A stretch of DNA of 64,000 nt from contig NC_079887.1 of assembly GCF_029227915.1 (NCBI RefSeq), positions 27,217,650 through 27,281,649 of the forward strand. Reading direction: 5' to 3'. This document shows positions 1-13,779 of this stretch, one piece after another (position 1 is the stretch's first letter; every line of letters begins with the position of its first letter). The position numbers were made by a program, and so were the translations under genes. This stretch comes from Hydractinia symbiolongicarpus (lineage: Eukaryota; Cnidaria; Hydrozoa; Anthoathecata; Hydractiniidae). The notes under the pieces are model-generated. The model searched no databases. It was not told where the DNA came from and worked only from the letters and a program-made list of their open reading frames with translations.

Positions 1-1954
1 CGGCAAATGAAATCCCGCGTTTTCCCGTAAATCCGGGGCTTGGCCCGTATAGTCAAATGTATACAAAGAAAGTACCCAGGGAGTAAACTCATTTCCCGAA
101 CGATTTTTTAAATTATTTTTTCACCACTAAAACGCATGAGACTTGTAGTTTTCAATTTTTTTTCATTTTTGTTGAGACGCTGAATAAAAGCAGTTTAATC
201 GCCGGCAAACAAAAACCTGCGATTTCCCTAAATCCCGGTCTCGGCCCGTATAGTCAAAGTATACAAAGAAAGTACCCAGGGAGTAAACTCATTTCCCGAA
301 CGATTTTTTAAATTATTTTTTCACCACTAAAACGCATGAGACTTGTAGTTTTCAAAAATGTTTTCATTTTTGATGAGACGCTTAATGAAAGAGGTTTAAT
401 CGCCGGCAAATGAAATCCCGCGTTTTCCCGTAAATCCGGGGCTTGGCCCGTATAGTCAAATGTATACAAAGAAAGTACCCAGGGAGTAAATTCATTTCCC
501 GAACGATTTTTTAAATTTTTTTTTCACCACTAATACGCATGAGACTTGTAGTTTTCAAAAATGTTTTCATTTTTGATGAGACGCTTAATGAAAGAGGTTT
601 AATCGCCGGAAAACGAAAACCCGCGATTTCCCGTAAATCCTGGGCTTGGCCCGTATAGTCGAATGTATACAAAGAAAGTACCCTGTGAGTAAACTCATTT
701 CCAGAACGATTTTTTAAATTATTTTTTCACCACTAAAACGCATCAGATTTGTAGTTTTTAAAAATGTTTTCATTTTTGATGAGACGCTGAATAAAAGAAG
801 TTTAATCGCCGGCAAACGAAAACCCGCGATTTCCCGTAAATCCTGGGCTTGGCCCGTATAGTCGAATGTATACAAAGAAAGTACCCTGTGAGTAAACTCA
901 TTTCCAGAACGATTTTTTAAATTATTTTTTCACCACTAAAACGCATCAGACTTGTAGTTTTTAAAAATGTTTTCATTTTTGATGAGACGCTGAATAAAAG
1001 AAGTTTAATCGCCGGCAAACGAAAACCCGCGAGTTCCCGTAAATCCCGGGCTTGGCACGTATAGTCGAATGTATACAAAGAAAGTACCCTCTGAGTAAAC
1101 TCATTTCCAGAACGATTTTTTAAATTATTTTTTCACCACTAAAATCCATGAGACTTATAGTTTTTAAAAATGTTTTCATTTTTGATGAGACGTTGAATAA
1201 AAGAAGTTTAATCGCCAGCAAACGAAAATCCGCGATTTTCCGTAAATCCCGGACTCGGCCCGTATAGTCAAAAGTATACAAAGAAAGTATCCTGTGAGTA
1301 AACACATTTCCAGAACGATTTTTTAAATTATTTTTTCACCACTAAAACGCATCAGACTTGTAGTTTTTAAAAATGTTTTCATTTTTGATGAGACGCTGAA
1401 TAAAAGAAGTTTAATCGCCGGCAAACGAAAACCCGCGATTTCCCGTAAATCCCGGCTTGGTCCGTATAGTCAAAAGTATACAAAGAAAGTTCCCAGGGAG
1501 TAAACTCATTTCTTGAACGATTTTTTAAATTATTTTTTCACCACTAAAACGCATGAGACTTGTAGTTTTCAAAAATGTTTTCATTTTTGATGAGACGCTG
1601 AATAAAAGCAGTTTAATCGCCGGCAAACGAAAACCCGCGATTTCCCGTAAATCCCGGCTTGGCCCGTATAGTCAAAAGTATACAAAGAAAGTACCCAGGG
1701 AGTAAACTCATTTCCCGAACGATTTTTTAAATTATGTTTTCACCACTAAAACGCATGAGACTTGTAGTTTTCAAAAATGTTTTCATTTTTGATGAGACGC
1801 TTAATGAAAGAGGTTTAATCGCCGGCAAATGAAATCCCGCGTTTTCCCGTAAATCCGGGGCTTGGCCCGTATAGTCAAAAGTATACAAAGAAAGTACCCT
1901 GGGAGTAAACTCATTTCCCGAACGATTTTTTAAATTATTTTTTCACCACTAAAA
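1..1954. repeat. HOR block related to 42.5-44.4 kb
   Basis: The order of monomer types here matches the stretch from about 42540 onward. Positions near 192 align with 42730 (offset 42538), and positions near 1120 align with 43455 (offset 42335). The 203-bp change in offset means one extra monomer here, apparently a local duplication of the CATCAGA-type monomer near 600-1000. A degenerate copy near 154-175 carries a T-rich replacement within the hairpin (CAATTTTTTTTC). Confidence 0.8.
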
Positions 1955-4900
1955 CGCATGAGACTTGTAGTTTTCAAAAATGTTTTCATTTTTGATGAGA
2001 CGCTGAATAAAAGCAGTTTAATCGCCGGCAAACAAAAACCTGCGATTTCCCTAAATCCCGGACTCGGCCCGTATAGTCAAAGTATACAAAGAAAGTACCC
2101 AGGTAGTAAACTCATTTCCAGAACGATTTTTTAAATTATTTTTTCACCACTAAAACGCATAAGACTTGTAGTTTTTAAAAATGTTTTCATTTTTGATGAG
2201 ACGCTGAATAAAAGAAGTTTATTCGCGGCAAACGAAAACCCGCGATTTTCCGTAAATCCCGGACTCGGCCCGTATAGTCAAAAGTATACAAAGAAAGTAC
2301 CCAGGGAGTAAACTCATTTCCCGAACGATTTTTTAAATTATTTTTTCACCACTAAAACGCATGAGACTTGTAGTTTTCAAAAATGTTTTCATTTTTGATG
2401 AGACGCTGAATAAAAGAAGTTTAATCGCCGGCAAACGAAAACCCGCGACTTCCCGTAAATCCCGGCCTTGGCCCGTATAGTCAAAAGTATACAAAGAAAG
2501 TACCCAGGGAGTAAACTCATTTCCCAAACGATTTTTTAAATTATTATTTCACCACTAAAACGCATGAGACTTGTAGTTTTCAAAAATGTTTTCATTTTTG
2601 ATGAGACGCTGAATAAAAGCAGTTTAATCGCCGGCAAACGAAAACCCGCGATTTCCCGTAAATCCCAGGCTTGGCACGTATAGTCGAATGTATACAAAGA
2701 AAGTACCCTGAGAGTAAACTCATTTCCAGAACGATTTTTTAAATTATTTTTTCACCACTAAAACGCATAAGACTTGTAGTTTTTAAAAATGTTTTCATTT
2801 TTGATGAGACGCTGAATAAAAGAAGTTTAAACGCCGGCAAACGAAAACCCGCGACTTCCCGTAAATCCCGGCCTTGGCCCGTATAGTCAAAAGTATACAA
2901 AGAAAGTACCCAGGGAGTAAACTCATTTCCCAAACGATTTTTTAAATTATTATTTCACCACTAAAACGCATGAGACTTGTAGTTTTCAAGAATGTTTTCA
3001 TTTTTGATGAGACGCTGAATAAAAGCAGTTTAATCGCCGGCAAACGAAATCCCGCGATTTCCCGTAAATCCCAGGCTTGGCACGTATAGTCGAATGTATA
3101 CAAAGAAAGTACCCTGAGAGTAAACTCATTTCCAGAACGATTTTTTAAATTATTTTTTCACCACTAAAACGCATAAGACTTGTAGTTTTTAAAAATGTTT
3201 TCATTTTTGATGAGACGCTGAATAAAAGAAGTTTAATCGCCGGCAAACGAAAACCCGCGACTTCCCGTAAATCCCGGCCTTGGCCCGTATAGTCAAAAGT
3301 ATACAAAGAAAGTACCCAGGGAGTAAACTCATTTCCCAAACGATTTTTTAAATTATTATTTCACCACTAAAACGCATGAGACTTGTAGTTTTCAAGAATG
3401 TTTTCATTTTTGATGAGACGCTGAATAAAAGCAGTTTAATCGCCGGCAAACGAAAACCCGCGATTTCCCGTAAATCCCAGGCTTGGCACGTATAGTCGAA
3501 TGTATACAAAGAAAGTACCCTGAGAGTAAACTCATTTCCAGAACGATTTTTTAAATTATTTTTTCACCACTAAACGCATGAGACTTGTAGTTTTCAAAAA
3601 TATTTTCATATTTGATGGGACGCTGAATAAAGGAAGTTTAATCGCCGGCAAACGAAAATCCGCGATTTCCCGTAAATCCCGGACTCGGCCCGTATAGTCA
3701 AAAGTATACAAAGAAAGTACCCAGGCAGTAAACTCATTTCCCGAACGATTTTTTGAATTATTTTTTCACCACTAAAACGCATGAGACTTGTAGTTTTCAA
3801 AAATGTTTTCATTTTTGATGAGACGCTTAATGAAAGAGGTTTAATCGCCGGCAAACGATATCCCGCGTTTTCCCGTATATCCGGGGCTTGGCCCGTATAG
3901 TCGAATGTATACAAAGAAAGTACCCAGGGAGTAAACTCATTTCCCGAACGATTTTTTAAATTTTTTTTTCAAAACTAAAACGCATGAGACTTGTAGTTTT
4001 CAAAAATGTTTTCATTTTTGATGAGACGCTTAATGAAAGAGTTTTAATCGCCGGAAAACGAAAACCCGCGATTTCCCGTAAATCCCGGGCTTGGCCCGTA
4101 TAGTCGAATGTATACAAAGAAAGTACCCTGTGAGTAAACTCATTTCCAGAACGATTTTTTAAATTATTTTTTCACCACTAAAACGCATGAGAATTTTAGT
4201 TTTCAAAAATGTTTTCATTTTTGATGAGACGCTGAATAAAACCAGTTTAATCGCCGGCAAACGAAAACCTGCGATTTCCCTAAATCCCAGACTCGGCCTG
4301 CATAGTCAAAAGTATACAAAGAAAGTACCCAGGGAGTAAACTCATTTCCCGAACGATTTTTTAAATTACTTTTTCACCACTAAAACGCATGAGACTTGTA
4401 GTTTTTAAAAATGTTTTCATTTTTGATGAGACGCTGAATAAAAGAAGTTTAATCGCAGGCAAACGAAAACCTGCGATTTCCCGTAAATCCTGGACTCGGC
4501 CCGTATAGTCAAAAGTATACAAAGAAAGTACCCAGGGAGTAAACTCATTTCCCAAACGATTTTTTAAATTATTATTTCACCACTAAAACGCATGAGACTT
4601 GTAATTTTCAAGAATGTTTTCATTTTTGATGAGACGCTGAATAAAAGCAGTTTAATCGCCGGCAAACGAAAATCCGCGATTTCCCGTTATCCCGGGCTTG
4701 GCCCGTATAGTCAAAAGTATACAAAGAAAGTACCAAGGGAGTAAACTCATTTCCCGAACGATTTTTTATATTATGTTTTTACCACTAAACGCATGAGACT
4801 TGTAGTTTTCAAAAATATTTTCATATTTGATGGGACGCTGAATAAAAGAAGTTTAATCGCCGGCAAACGAAAATCCGCGATTTCCCGTAAATCCCGCACT

Positions 4901-7108
4901 CGGCCCGTATAGTCAAAAGTATACAAAGAAAGTACTCAGGGAGTAAACTCATTTCCCGAACGATTTTTTGAATTATTTTTTCACCACTAAAACGCATGAG
5001 ACTTGTAGTTTTTAAAAATGTTTTCATTTTTGATGAGACGCTGAATAAAAGAAGTTTAATCGCCGGCAAACGAAAACCTGCGATTTCCCGTAAATCCTGG
5101 ACTCGGCCCGTATATTCAAAAGTATACAAAGAAAGTATCCAGGGAGTAAACTCATTCCCCGAACGATTTTTTAAATTATTTTTTCACCACTAAAACGCAT
5201 AAGACTTGTAGTTTTTAAAAATGTTTTCATTTTTGATGAGACGCTGAATAAAAGAAGTTTAATCGCCGGCAAACGAAAACCTGCGATTTCCCGTAAATCC
5301 CGGGCTTGGCCCGTACAGTCAAAAGTATACAAAGAAAGTACCCAGGGAGTAAACTCATTTCCCGAACGATTTTTGAAATTACTTTTTCACCACTAAAACG
5401 CATGAGACTTGTAGTTTTTAAAGAAGTTTTCATTTTTGATGTGACGCTGAATAAAAGCAGTTTAATCGCCGGCAAACGAAAACCTGTGATTTCCCTAAAT
5501 CCCGGACTCGGCCCGTATAGTCAAAAGTATACAAAGAAAGTACCCAGGGAGTAAACTCATTTCCAGAACGATTTTTTAAATTATTTTTTCACCACTAAAA
5601 CGCATAAGACTTGTAGTTTTTTAAAATGTTTTCATTTTTGATGAGACGCTGAATAAAAGAAGTTTAATCGCCGGCAAACGAAAACCCGCGATTTCCCGTA
5701 AATCCCGGGCTTGGCCCGTATAGTGAAAAGTATACAAAGAAAGTACCCAGGGAGTAAACTCATTTCCCGAACGATTTTTTATATTATTTTTTTACCACTA
5801 AACGCATGAGACTTGTACTTTTCAAAAATATTTTCATATTTGATGGGACGCTGAATAAAAGAAGTTTAATCGCCGGCAAACGAAAATCCGCGATTTCCCG
5901 TAAATCCCGGACTCGGCCCGTATAGTCAAAAGTATACAAAGAAAGTACCCAGGGAGTAAACTCATTTCCCGAACGATTTTTTAAATTATTTTTTCACCAC
6001 TAAAACGCATGAGACTTGTAGTTTTTAAAAATGTTTTCATTTCTGATGAGACGCTGAATAAAAGAAGTTTAATCGCCGGCAAACGAAAACCTGCGATTTC
6101 CCGCAAATCCTGGACTCGGCCCGTATAGTCAAAAGTATACAAAGAAAGTACCCAGGGAGTAAACTCATTTCCCAAACGATTTTTTAATATATTATTTCAC
6201 CACTAAAACGCATGAGACTTGTAGTTTTCAAGAATGTTTTCATTTTTGATGAGACGCTGAATAAAAGCAGTTTAATCGCCGGCAAACGAAAACCCGCGAT
6301 TTCCCGTAAATCCCGGGCTTGGCACGTATTGTCGAATGTATACAAAGAAAGTACCCTGAGAGTAAACTCATTTCCAGAACAATTTTTTAAATTATTTTTT
6401 CACCACTAAAACGCATAAGACTTGTAGTTTTTAAAAATGTTTTCATTTTTGATGAGACGCTGAATAAAAGAAGTTTAATCGCCGGCAAACGAAAACCTGC
6501 GATTTCCCTAAATCCCGGACTCGGCCCGTATAGTCAAAAGTATACAAAGAAAGTACCCAGGGAGTAAACTCATTTCCCGAACGATTTTTTAAATTATTTT
6601 TTCACCACTAAAACGCATGAAGATTTTTATTTTTCAAAAATGTTTTCATTTTTGATGAGACGCTGAATAAAAGAAGTTTAATCGCCGGCAAACGAAAACC
6701 TGCGATTTCCCGTAAATCCTGGACTCGGCCCGTATAGTCAAAAGTATACAAAGAAAGTACCCAGGGAGTAAACTCATTTCCCAAACGATTTTTTAAATTA
6801 TTATTTTACCACTAAAACGCATGAGACTTGTAGTTTTTAAAAATGTTTTTATTTTTGATGAGACGCTGTATAAAAGAAGTTTAATCGCCGGCAAACGAAA
6901 ATCCGCGATTTCCCGTAAATCCCGGACTCGGCCCGTATAGTCAAAAGTATACAAAGAAAGTACCCAGGGAGTAAACTCATTTCCCGAACGATTTTTTAAA
7001 TTATTTTTTCACCACTAAAACGCATGAGAATTTTATTTTTCAAAAATGTTTTCATTTTTGATGAGACGCTGAATAAAAGAAGTTTTATCGCCGGCAAACG
7101 AAAACCTG
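1955..7108. repeat. 26-mer HOR copy 1 (period 5,268 bp)
   Basis: This stretch aligns with 7223-12376 at a constant offset of 5,268 bp. I noticed only two substitutions (3050 T versus 8318 A; 6449 T versus 11717 C), without making an exhaustive alignment. Homology starts where the indel difference at the monomer junction ends (1955/7223) and stops near 7108/12376. The unit contains a nested triple 406-bp dimer (2333-3550) and a GATATC-marked monomer (3857). Confidence 0.9.
2333..3550. repeat. Three tandem 406-bp dimers
   Basis: Copies begin at 2333, 2739 and 3145, spaced exactly 406 bp. Each pairs one monomer with GCGACTTCCCG and GGCCTTGGCCCG with a second with CCCAGGCTTGGCACG, GTCGAATG and CCCTGAGAG. 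Copies differ by a few bases (for example TTTAAACGCC near 2828 only in the middle one). The same triplet is repeated at 7601, 8007 and 8413 inside the second 26-mer. Confidence 0.9.
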
Positions 7109-7222
7109 CGTTTTCCCGTAAATCCGGGGCTTGGCCCGTATAGTCAAAAGTATACAAAGAAAGTACCCAGGGAGTAAACTCATTTCCCGAACGATTTTTT
7201 ATATTATTTTTTTACCACTAAA
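7109..7222. repeat. Junction monomer between the two 26-mers
   Basis: Half a monomer where the first 26-mer stops matching the second. It carries CGTTTTCCCGTAAATCCGGGG followed by ATATTATTTTTTTACCACTAAACG, a combination different from both the end of copy 2 (near 12376) and the start of copy 1. This is the likely crossover point of the tandem duplication. Confidence 0.55.
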
Positions 7223-10200
7223 CGCATGAGACTTGTAGTTTTCAAAAATGTTTTCATTTTTGATGAGACGCTGAATAAAAGCAGTTTAATCGCCGGCAAA
7301 CAAAAACCTGCGATTTCCCTAAATCCCGGACTCGGCCCGTATAGTCAAAGTATACAAAGAAAGTACCCAGGTAGTAAACTCATTTCCAGAACGATTTTTT
7401 AAATTATTTTTTCACCACTAAAACGCATAAGACTTGTAGTTTTTAAAAATGTTTTCATTTTTGATGAGACGCTGAATAAAAGAAGTTTATTCGCGGCAAA
7501 CGAAAACCCGCGATTTTCCGTAAATCCCGGACTCGGCCCGTATAGTCAAAAGTATACAAAGAAAGTACCCAGGGAGTAAACTCATTTCCCGAACGATTTT
7601 TTAAATTATTTTTTCACCACTAAAACGCATGAGACTTGTAGTTTTCAAAAATGTTTTCATTTTTGATGAGACGCTGAATAAAAGAAGTTTAATCGCCGGC
7701 AAACGAAAACCCGCGACTTCCCGTAAATCCCGGCCTTGGCCCGTATAGTCAAAAGTATACAAAGAAAGTACCCAGGGAGTAAACTCATTTCCCAAACGAT
7801 TTTTTAAATTATTATTTCACCACTAAAACGCATGAGACTTGTAGTTTTCAAAAATGTTTTCATTTTTGATGAGACGCTGAATAAAAGCAGTTTAATCGCC
7901 GGCAAACGAAAACCCGCGATTTCCCGTAAATCCCAGGCTTGGCACGTATAGTCGAATGTATACAAAGAAAGTACCCTGAGAGTAAACTCATTTCCAGAAC
8001 GATTTTTTAAATTATTTTTTCACCACTAAAACGCATAAGACTTGTAGTTTTTAAAAATGTTTTCATTTTTGATGAGACGCTGAATAAAAGAAGTTTAAAC
8101 GCCGGCAAACGAAAACCCGCGACTTCCCGTAAATCCCGGCCTTGGCCCGTATAGTCAAAAGTATACAAAGAAAGTACCCAGGGAGTAAACTCATTTCCCA
8201 AACGATTTTTTAAATTATTATTTCACCACTAAAACGCATGAGACTTGTAGTTTTCAAGAATGTTTTCATTTTTGATGAGACGCTGAATAAAAGCAGTTTA
8301 ATCGCCGGCAAACGAAAACCCGCGATTTCCCGTAAATCCCAGGCTTGGCACGTATAGTCGAATGTATACAAAGAAAGTACCCTGAGAGTAAACTCATTTC
8401 CAGAACGATTTTTTAAATTATTTTTTCACCACTAAAACGCATAAGACTTGTAGTTTTTAAAAATGTTTTCATTTTTGATGAGACGCTGAATAAAAGAAGT
8501 TTAATCGCCGGCAAACGAAAACCCGCGACTTCCCGTAAATCCCGGCCTTGGCCCGTATAGTCAAAAGTATACAAAGAAAGTACCCAGGGAGTAAACTCAT
8601 TTCCCAAACGATTTTTTAAATTATTATTTCACCACTAAAACGCATGAGACTTGTAGTTTTCAAGAATGTTTTCATTTTTGATGAGACGCTGAATAAAAGC
8701 AGTTTAATCGCCGGCAAACGAAAACCCGCGATTTCCCGTAAATCCCAGGCTTGGCACGTATAGTCGAATGTATACAAAGAAAGTACCCTGAGAGTAAACT
8801 CATTTCCAGAACGATTTTTTAAATTATTTTTTCACCACTAAACGCATGAGACTTGTAGTTTTCAAAAATATTTTCATATTTGATGGGACGCTGAATAAAG
8901 GAAGTTTAATCGCCGGCAAACGAAAATCCGCGATTTCCCGTAAATCCCGGACTCGGCCCGTATAGTCAAAAGTATACAAAGAAAGTACCCAGGCAGTAAA
9001 CTCATTTCCCGAACGATTTTTTGAATTATTTTTTCACCACTAAAACGCATGAGACTTGTAGTTTTCAAAAATGTTTTCATTTTTGATGAGACGCTTAATG
9101 AAAGAGGTTTAATCGCCGGCAAACGATATCCCGCGTTTTCCCGTATATCCGGGGCTTGGCCCGTATAGTCGAATGTATACAAAGAAAGTACCCAGGGAGT
9201 AAACTCATTTCCCGAACGATTTTTTAAATTTTTTTTTCAAAACTAAAACGCATGAGACTTGTAGTTTTCAAAAATGTTTTCATTTTTGATGAGACGCTTA
9301 ATGAAAGAGTTTTAATCGCCGGAAAACGAAAACCCGCGATTTCCCGTAAATCCCGGGCTTGGCCCGTATAGTCGAATGTATACAAAGAAAGTACCCTGTG
9401 AGTAAACTCATTTCCAGAACGATTTTTTAAATTATTTTTTCACCACTAAAACGCATGAGAATTTTAGTTTTCAAAAATGTTTTCATTTTTGATGAGACGC
9501 TGAATAAAACCAGTTTAATCGCCGGCAAACGAAAACCTGCGATTTCCCTAAATCCCAGACTCGGCCTGCATAGTCAAAAGTATACAAAGAAAGTACCCAG
9601 GGAGTAAACTCATTTCCCGAACGATTTTTTAAATTACTTTTTCACCACTAAAACGCATGAGACTTGTAGTTTTTAAAAATGTTTTCATTTTTGATGAGAC
9701 GCTGAATAAAAGAAGTTTAATCGCAGGCAAACGAAAACCTGCGATTTCCCGTAAATCCTGGACTCGGCCCGTATAGTCAAAAGTATACAAAGAAAGTACC
9801 CAGGGAGTAAACTCATTTCCCAAACGATTTTTTAAATTATTATTTCACCACTAAAACGCATGAGACTTGTAATTTTCAAGAATGTTTTCATTTTTGATGA
9901 GACGCTGAATAAAAGCAGTTTAATCGCCGGCAAACGAAAATCCGCGATTTCCCGTTATCCCGGGCTTGGCCCGTATAGTCAAAAGTATACAAAGAAAGTA
10001 CCAAGGGAGTAAACTCATTTCCCGAACGATTTTTTATATTATGTTTTTACCACTAAACGCATGAGACTTGTAGTTTTCAAAAATATTTTCATATTTGATG
10101 GGACGCTGAATAAAAGAAGTTTAATCGCCGGCAAACGAAAATCCGCGATTTCCCGTAAATCCCGCACTCGGCCCGTATAGTCAAAAGTATACAAAGAAAG

Positions 10201-12376
10201 TACTCAGGGAGTAAACTCATTTCCCGAACGATTTTTTGAATTATTTTTTCACCACTAAAACGCATGAGACTTGTAGTTTTTAAAAATGTTTTCATTTTTG
10301 ATGAGACGCTGAATAAAAGAAGTTTAATCGCCGGCAAACGAAAACCTGCGATTTCCCGTAAATCCTGGACTCGGCCCGTATATTCAAAAGTATACAAAGA
10401 AAGTATCCAGGGAGTAAACTCATTCCCCGAACGATTTTTTAAATTATTTTTTCACCACTAAAACGCATAAGACTTGTAGTTTTTAAAAATGTTTTCATTT
10501 TTGATGAGACGCTGAATAAAAGAAGTTTAATCGCCGGCAAACGAAAACCTGCGATTTCCCGTAAATCCCGGGCTTGGCCCGTACAGTCAAAAGTATACAA
10601 AGAAAGTACCCAGGGAGTAAACTCATTTCCCGAACGATTTTTGAAATTACTTTTTCACCACTAAAACGCATGAGACTTGTAGTTTTTAAAGAAGTTTTCA
10701 TTTTTGATGTGACGCTGAATAAAAGCAGTTTAATCGCCGGCAAACGAAAACCTGTGATTTCCCTAAATCCCGGACTCGGCCCGTATAGTCAAAAGTATAC
10801 AAAGAAAGTACCCAGGGAGTAAACTCATTTCCAGAACGATTTTTTAAATTATTTTTTCACCACTAAAACGCATAAGACTTGTAGTTTTTTAAAATGTTTT
10901 CATTTTTGATGAGACGCTGAATAAAAGAAGTTTAATCGCCGGCAAACGAAAACCCGCGATTTCCCGTAAATCCCGGGCTTGGCCCGTATAGTGAAAAGTA
11001 TACAAAGAAAGTACCCAGGGAGTAAACTCATTTCCCGAACGATTTTTTATATTATTTTTTTACCACTAAACGCATGAGACTTGTACTTTTCAAAAATATT
11101 TTCATATTTGATGGGACGCTGAATAAAAGAAGTTTAATCGCCGGCAAACGAAAATCCGCGATTTCCCGTAAATCCCGGACTCGGCCCGTATAGTCAAAAG
11201 TATACAAAGAAAGTACCCAGGGAGTAAACTCATTTCCCGAACGATTTTTTAAATTATTTTTTCACCACTAAAACGCATGAGACTTGTAGTTTTTAAAAAT
11301 GTTTTCATTTCTGATGAGACGCTGAATAAAAGAAGTTTAATCGCCGGCAAACGAAAACCTGCGATTTCCCGCAAATCCTGGACTCGGCCCGTATAGTCAA
11401 AAGTATACAAAGAAAGTACCCAGGGAGTAAACTCATTTCCCAAACGATTTTTTAATATATTATTTCACCACTAAAACGCATGAGACTTGTAGTTTTCAAG
11501 AATGTTTTCATTTTTGATGAGACGCTGAATAAAAGCAGTTTAATCGCCGGCAAACGAAAACCCGCGATTTCCCGTAAATCCCGGGCTTGGCACGTATTGT
11601 CGAATGTATACAAAGAAAGTACCCTGAGAGTAAACTCATTTCCAGAACAATTTTTTAAATTATTTTTTCACCACTAAAACGCATAAGACTTGTAGTTTTT
11701 AAAAATGTTTTCATTTCTGATGAGACGCTGAATAAAAGAAGTTTAATCGCCGGCAAACGAAAACCTGCGATTTCCCTAAATCCCGGACTCGGCCCGTATA
11801 GTCAAAAGTATACAAAGAAAGTACCCAGGGAGTAAACTCATTTCCCGAACGATTTTTTAAATTATTTTTTCACCACTAAAACGCATGAAGATTTTTATTT
11901 TTCAAAAATGTTTTCATTTTTGATGAGACGCTGAATAAAAGAAGTTTAATCGCCGGCAAACGAAAACCTGCGATTTCCCGTAAATCCTGGACTCGGCCCG
12001 TATAGTCAAAAGTATACAAAGAAAGTACCCAGGGAGTAAACTCATTTCCCAAACGATTTTTTAAATTATTATTTTACCACTAAAACGCATGAGACTTGTA
12101 GTTTTTAAAAATGTTTTTATTTTTGATGAGACGCTGTATAAAAGAAGTTTAATCGCCGGCAAACGAAAATCCGCGATTTCCCGTAAATCCCGGACTCGGC
12201 CCGTATAGTCAAAAGTATACAAAGAAAGTACCCAGGGAGTAAACTCATTTCCCGAACGATTTTTTAAATTATTTTTTCACCACTAAAACGCATGAGAATT
12301 TTATTTTTCAAAAATGTTTTCATTTTTGATGAGACGCTGAATAAAAGAAGTTTTATCGCCGGCAAACGAAAACCTG
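7223..12376. repeat. 26-mer HOR copy 2 (period 5,268 bp)
   Basis: Near-identical tandem duplicate of 1955-7108. It also serves as source or relative of the third, diverged copy from about 13780 (offset 4,867 bp). Its last part (from about 11073) is also the first of three related 9/10-mer units. Confidence 0.9.
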
Positions 12377-13102
12377 CGATTTCCCTTAAATCCCGGGCTT
12401 GGCCCGTATCGTCAAAAGTATACAAAGAAAGTACCCAGGGAGTAAACTCATTTCCCGAACGATTTTTTATATTATTTTTTTACCACTAAACGCATGAGAC
12501 TTGTAGTTTTCAAAAATATTTTCATATTTAATGGGACGCTGTATAAAAGAAGTTTAATCGCCGGCAAACGAAAATCCGCGATTTCCCGTAAATCCCGGAC
12601 TCGGCCCGTATAGTCAAAAGTATACAAAGAAAGTACCCAGGGAGTAAACTCATTTCCCGAACGATTTTTTAAATTATTTTTTCACCACTAAAGCCCATGA
12701 GACTTGTAGTTTTCAAAAATGTTTTCATTTTTGATGAGACGCTTAATGAAAGAGGTTTAATCGCCGGAAAACGAAATCCCGCGTTTTCCCGTAAATCCGG
12801 GGCTTGGCCCGTATAGTCAAATGTATACAAAGAAAGTACCCAGGGAGTAAACTCATTTCCCGAACGATTTTTTAAATTATTTTTTCACCACTAAAGCCCA
12901 TGAGACTTGTAGTTTTCAAAAATGTTTTCATTTTTGATGAGACGCTTAATGAAAGAGGTTTAATCGCCGGAAAACGAAATCCCGCGTTTTCCCGTAAATC
13001 CGGGGCTTGGCCCGTATAGTCAAATGTATACAAAGAAAGTACCCAGGGAGTAAACTCATTTCCCGAACGATTTTTTAATTTTTTTTTTTCACCACTAAAA
13101 CG
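11073..13102. repeat. 10-mer unit (2,030 bp), first of three
   Basis: Positions 11249 and 11480 recur at 13279 and 13510, an offset of 2,030 bp. The unit has two consecutive monomers with AAAGCCCATGAG (near 12690 and 12893). The later 9-mer units have only one such monomer, which explains the difference of one 203-bp repeat. Confidence 0.75.
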
Positions 13103-13779
13103 CATGAGACTTGTACTTTTCAAAAATATTTTCATATTTGATGGGACGCTGAATAAAAGAAGTTTAATCGCCGGCAAACGAAAATCCGCGATTTCCCGTA
13201 AATCCCGGACTCGGCCCGTATAGTCAAAAGTATACAAAGAAAGTACCCAGGGAGTAAACTCATTTCCCGAACGATTTTTTAAATTATTTTTTCACCACTA
13301 AAACGCATGAGACTTGTAGTTTTTAAAAATGTTTTCATTTCTGATGAGACGCTGAATAAAAGAAGTTTAATCGCCGGCAAACGAAAACCTGCGATTTCCC
13401 GCAAATCCTGGACTCGGCCCGTATAGTCAAAAGTATACAAAGAAAGTACCCAGGGAGTAAACTCATTTCCCAAACGATTTTTTAATATATTATTTCACCA
13501 CTAAAACGCATGAGACTTGTAGTTTTCAAGAATGTTTTCATTTTTGATGAGACGCTGAATAAAAGCAGTTTAATCGCCGGCAAACGAAAACCCGCGATTT
13601 CCAGTAAATCCCGGGCTTGGCACGTATTGTCGAATGTATACAAAGAAAGTACCCTGAGAGTAAACTCATTTCCCAAACGATTTTTTAAATTATTATTTCA
13701 CCACTAAAACGCATGAGACTTGTAGTTTTCAAGAATGTTTTCATTTTTGATGAGACGCTGAATAAAAGCAGTTTAATCG
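13103..13779. repeat. Hybrid monomers leading into third copy
   Basis: Start of another copy of the 10-mer unit (13279, 13510) that switches, near 13740-13780, into sequence equivalent to about 8913 in the second 26-mer. The monomer at 13660-13690 carries CCCTGAGAG joined to CCCAAACG, a pairing not seen in the parental dimers. That suggests an unequal-crossover or gene-conversion joint. Confidence 0.6.

Noticed and set aside
2333-2527. Recurring antisense open frames of 61-121 codons throughout the satellite
   Set aside because: They are the same frame through the same monomer, repeated wherever no stop variant falls. This one starts with TTG, not ATG. 203 is not a multiple of three, so the frame shifts in each next monomer. 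The longer ones only reflect 1-bp indels.
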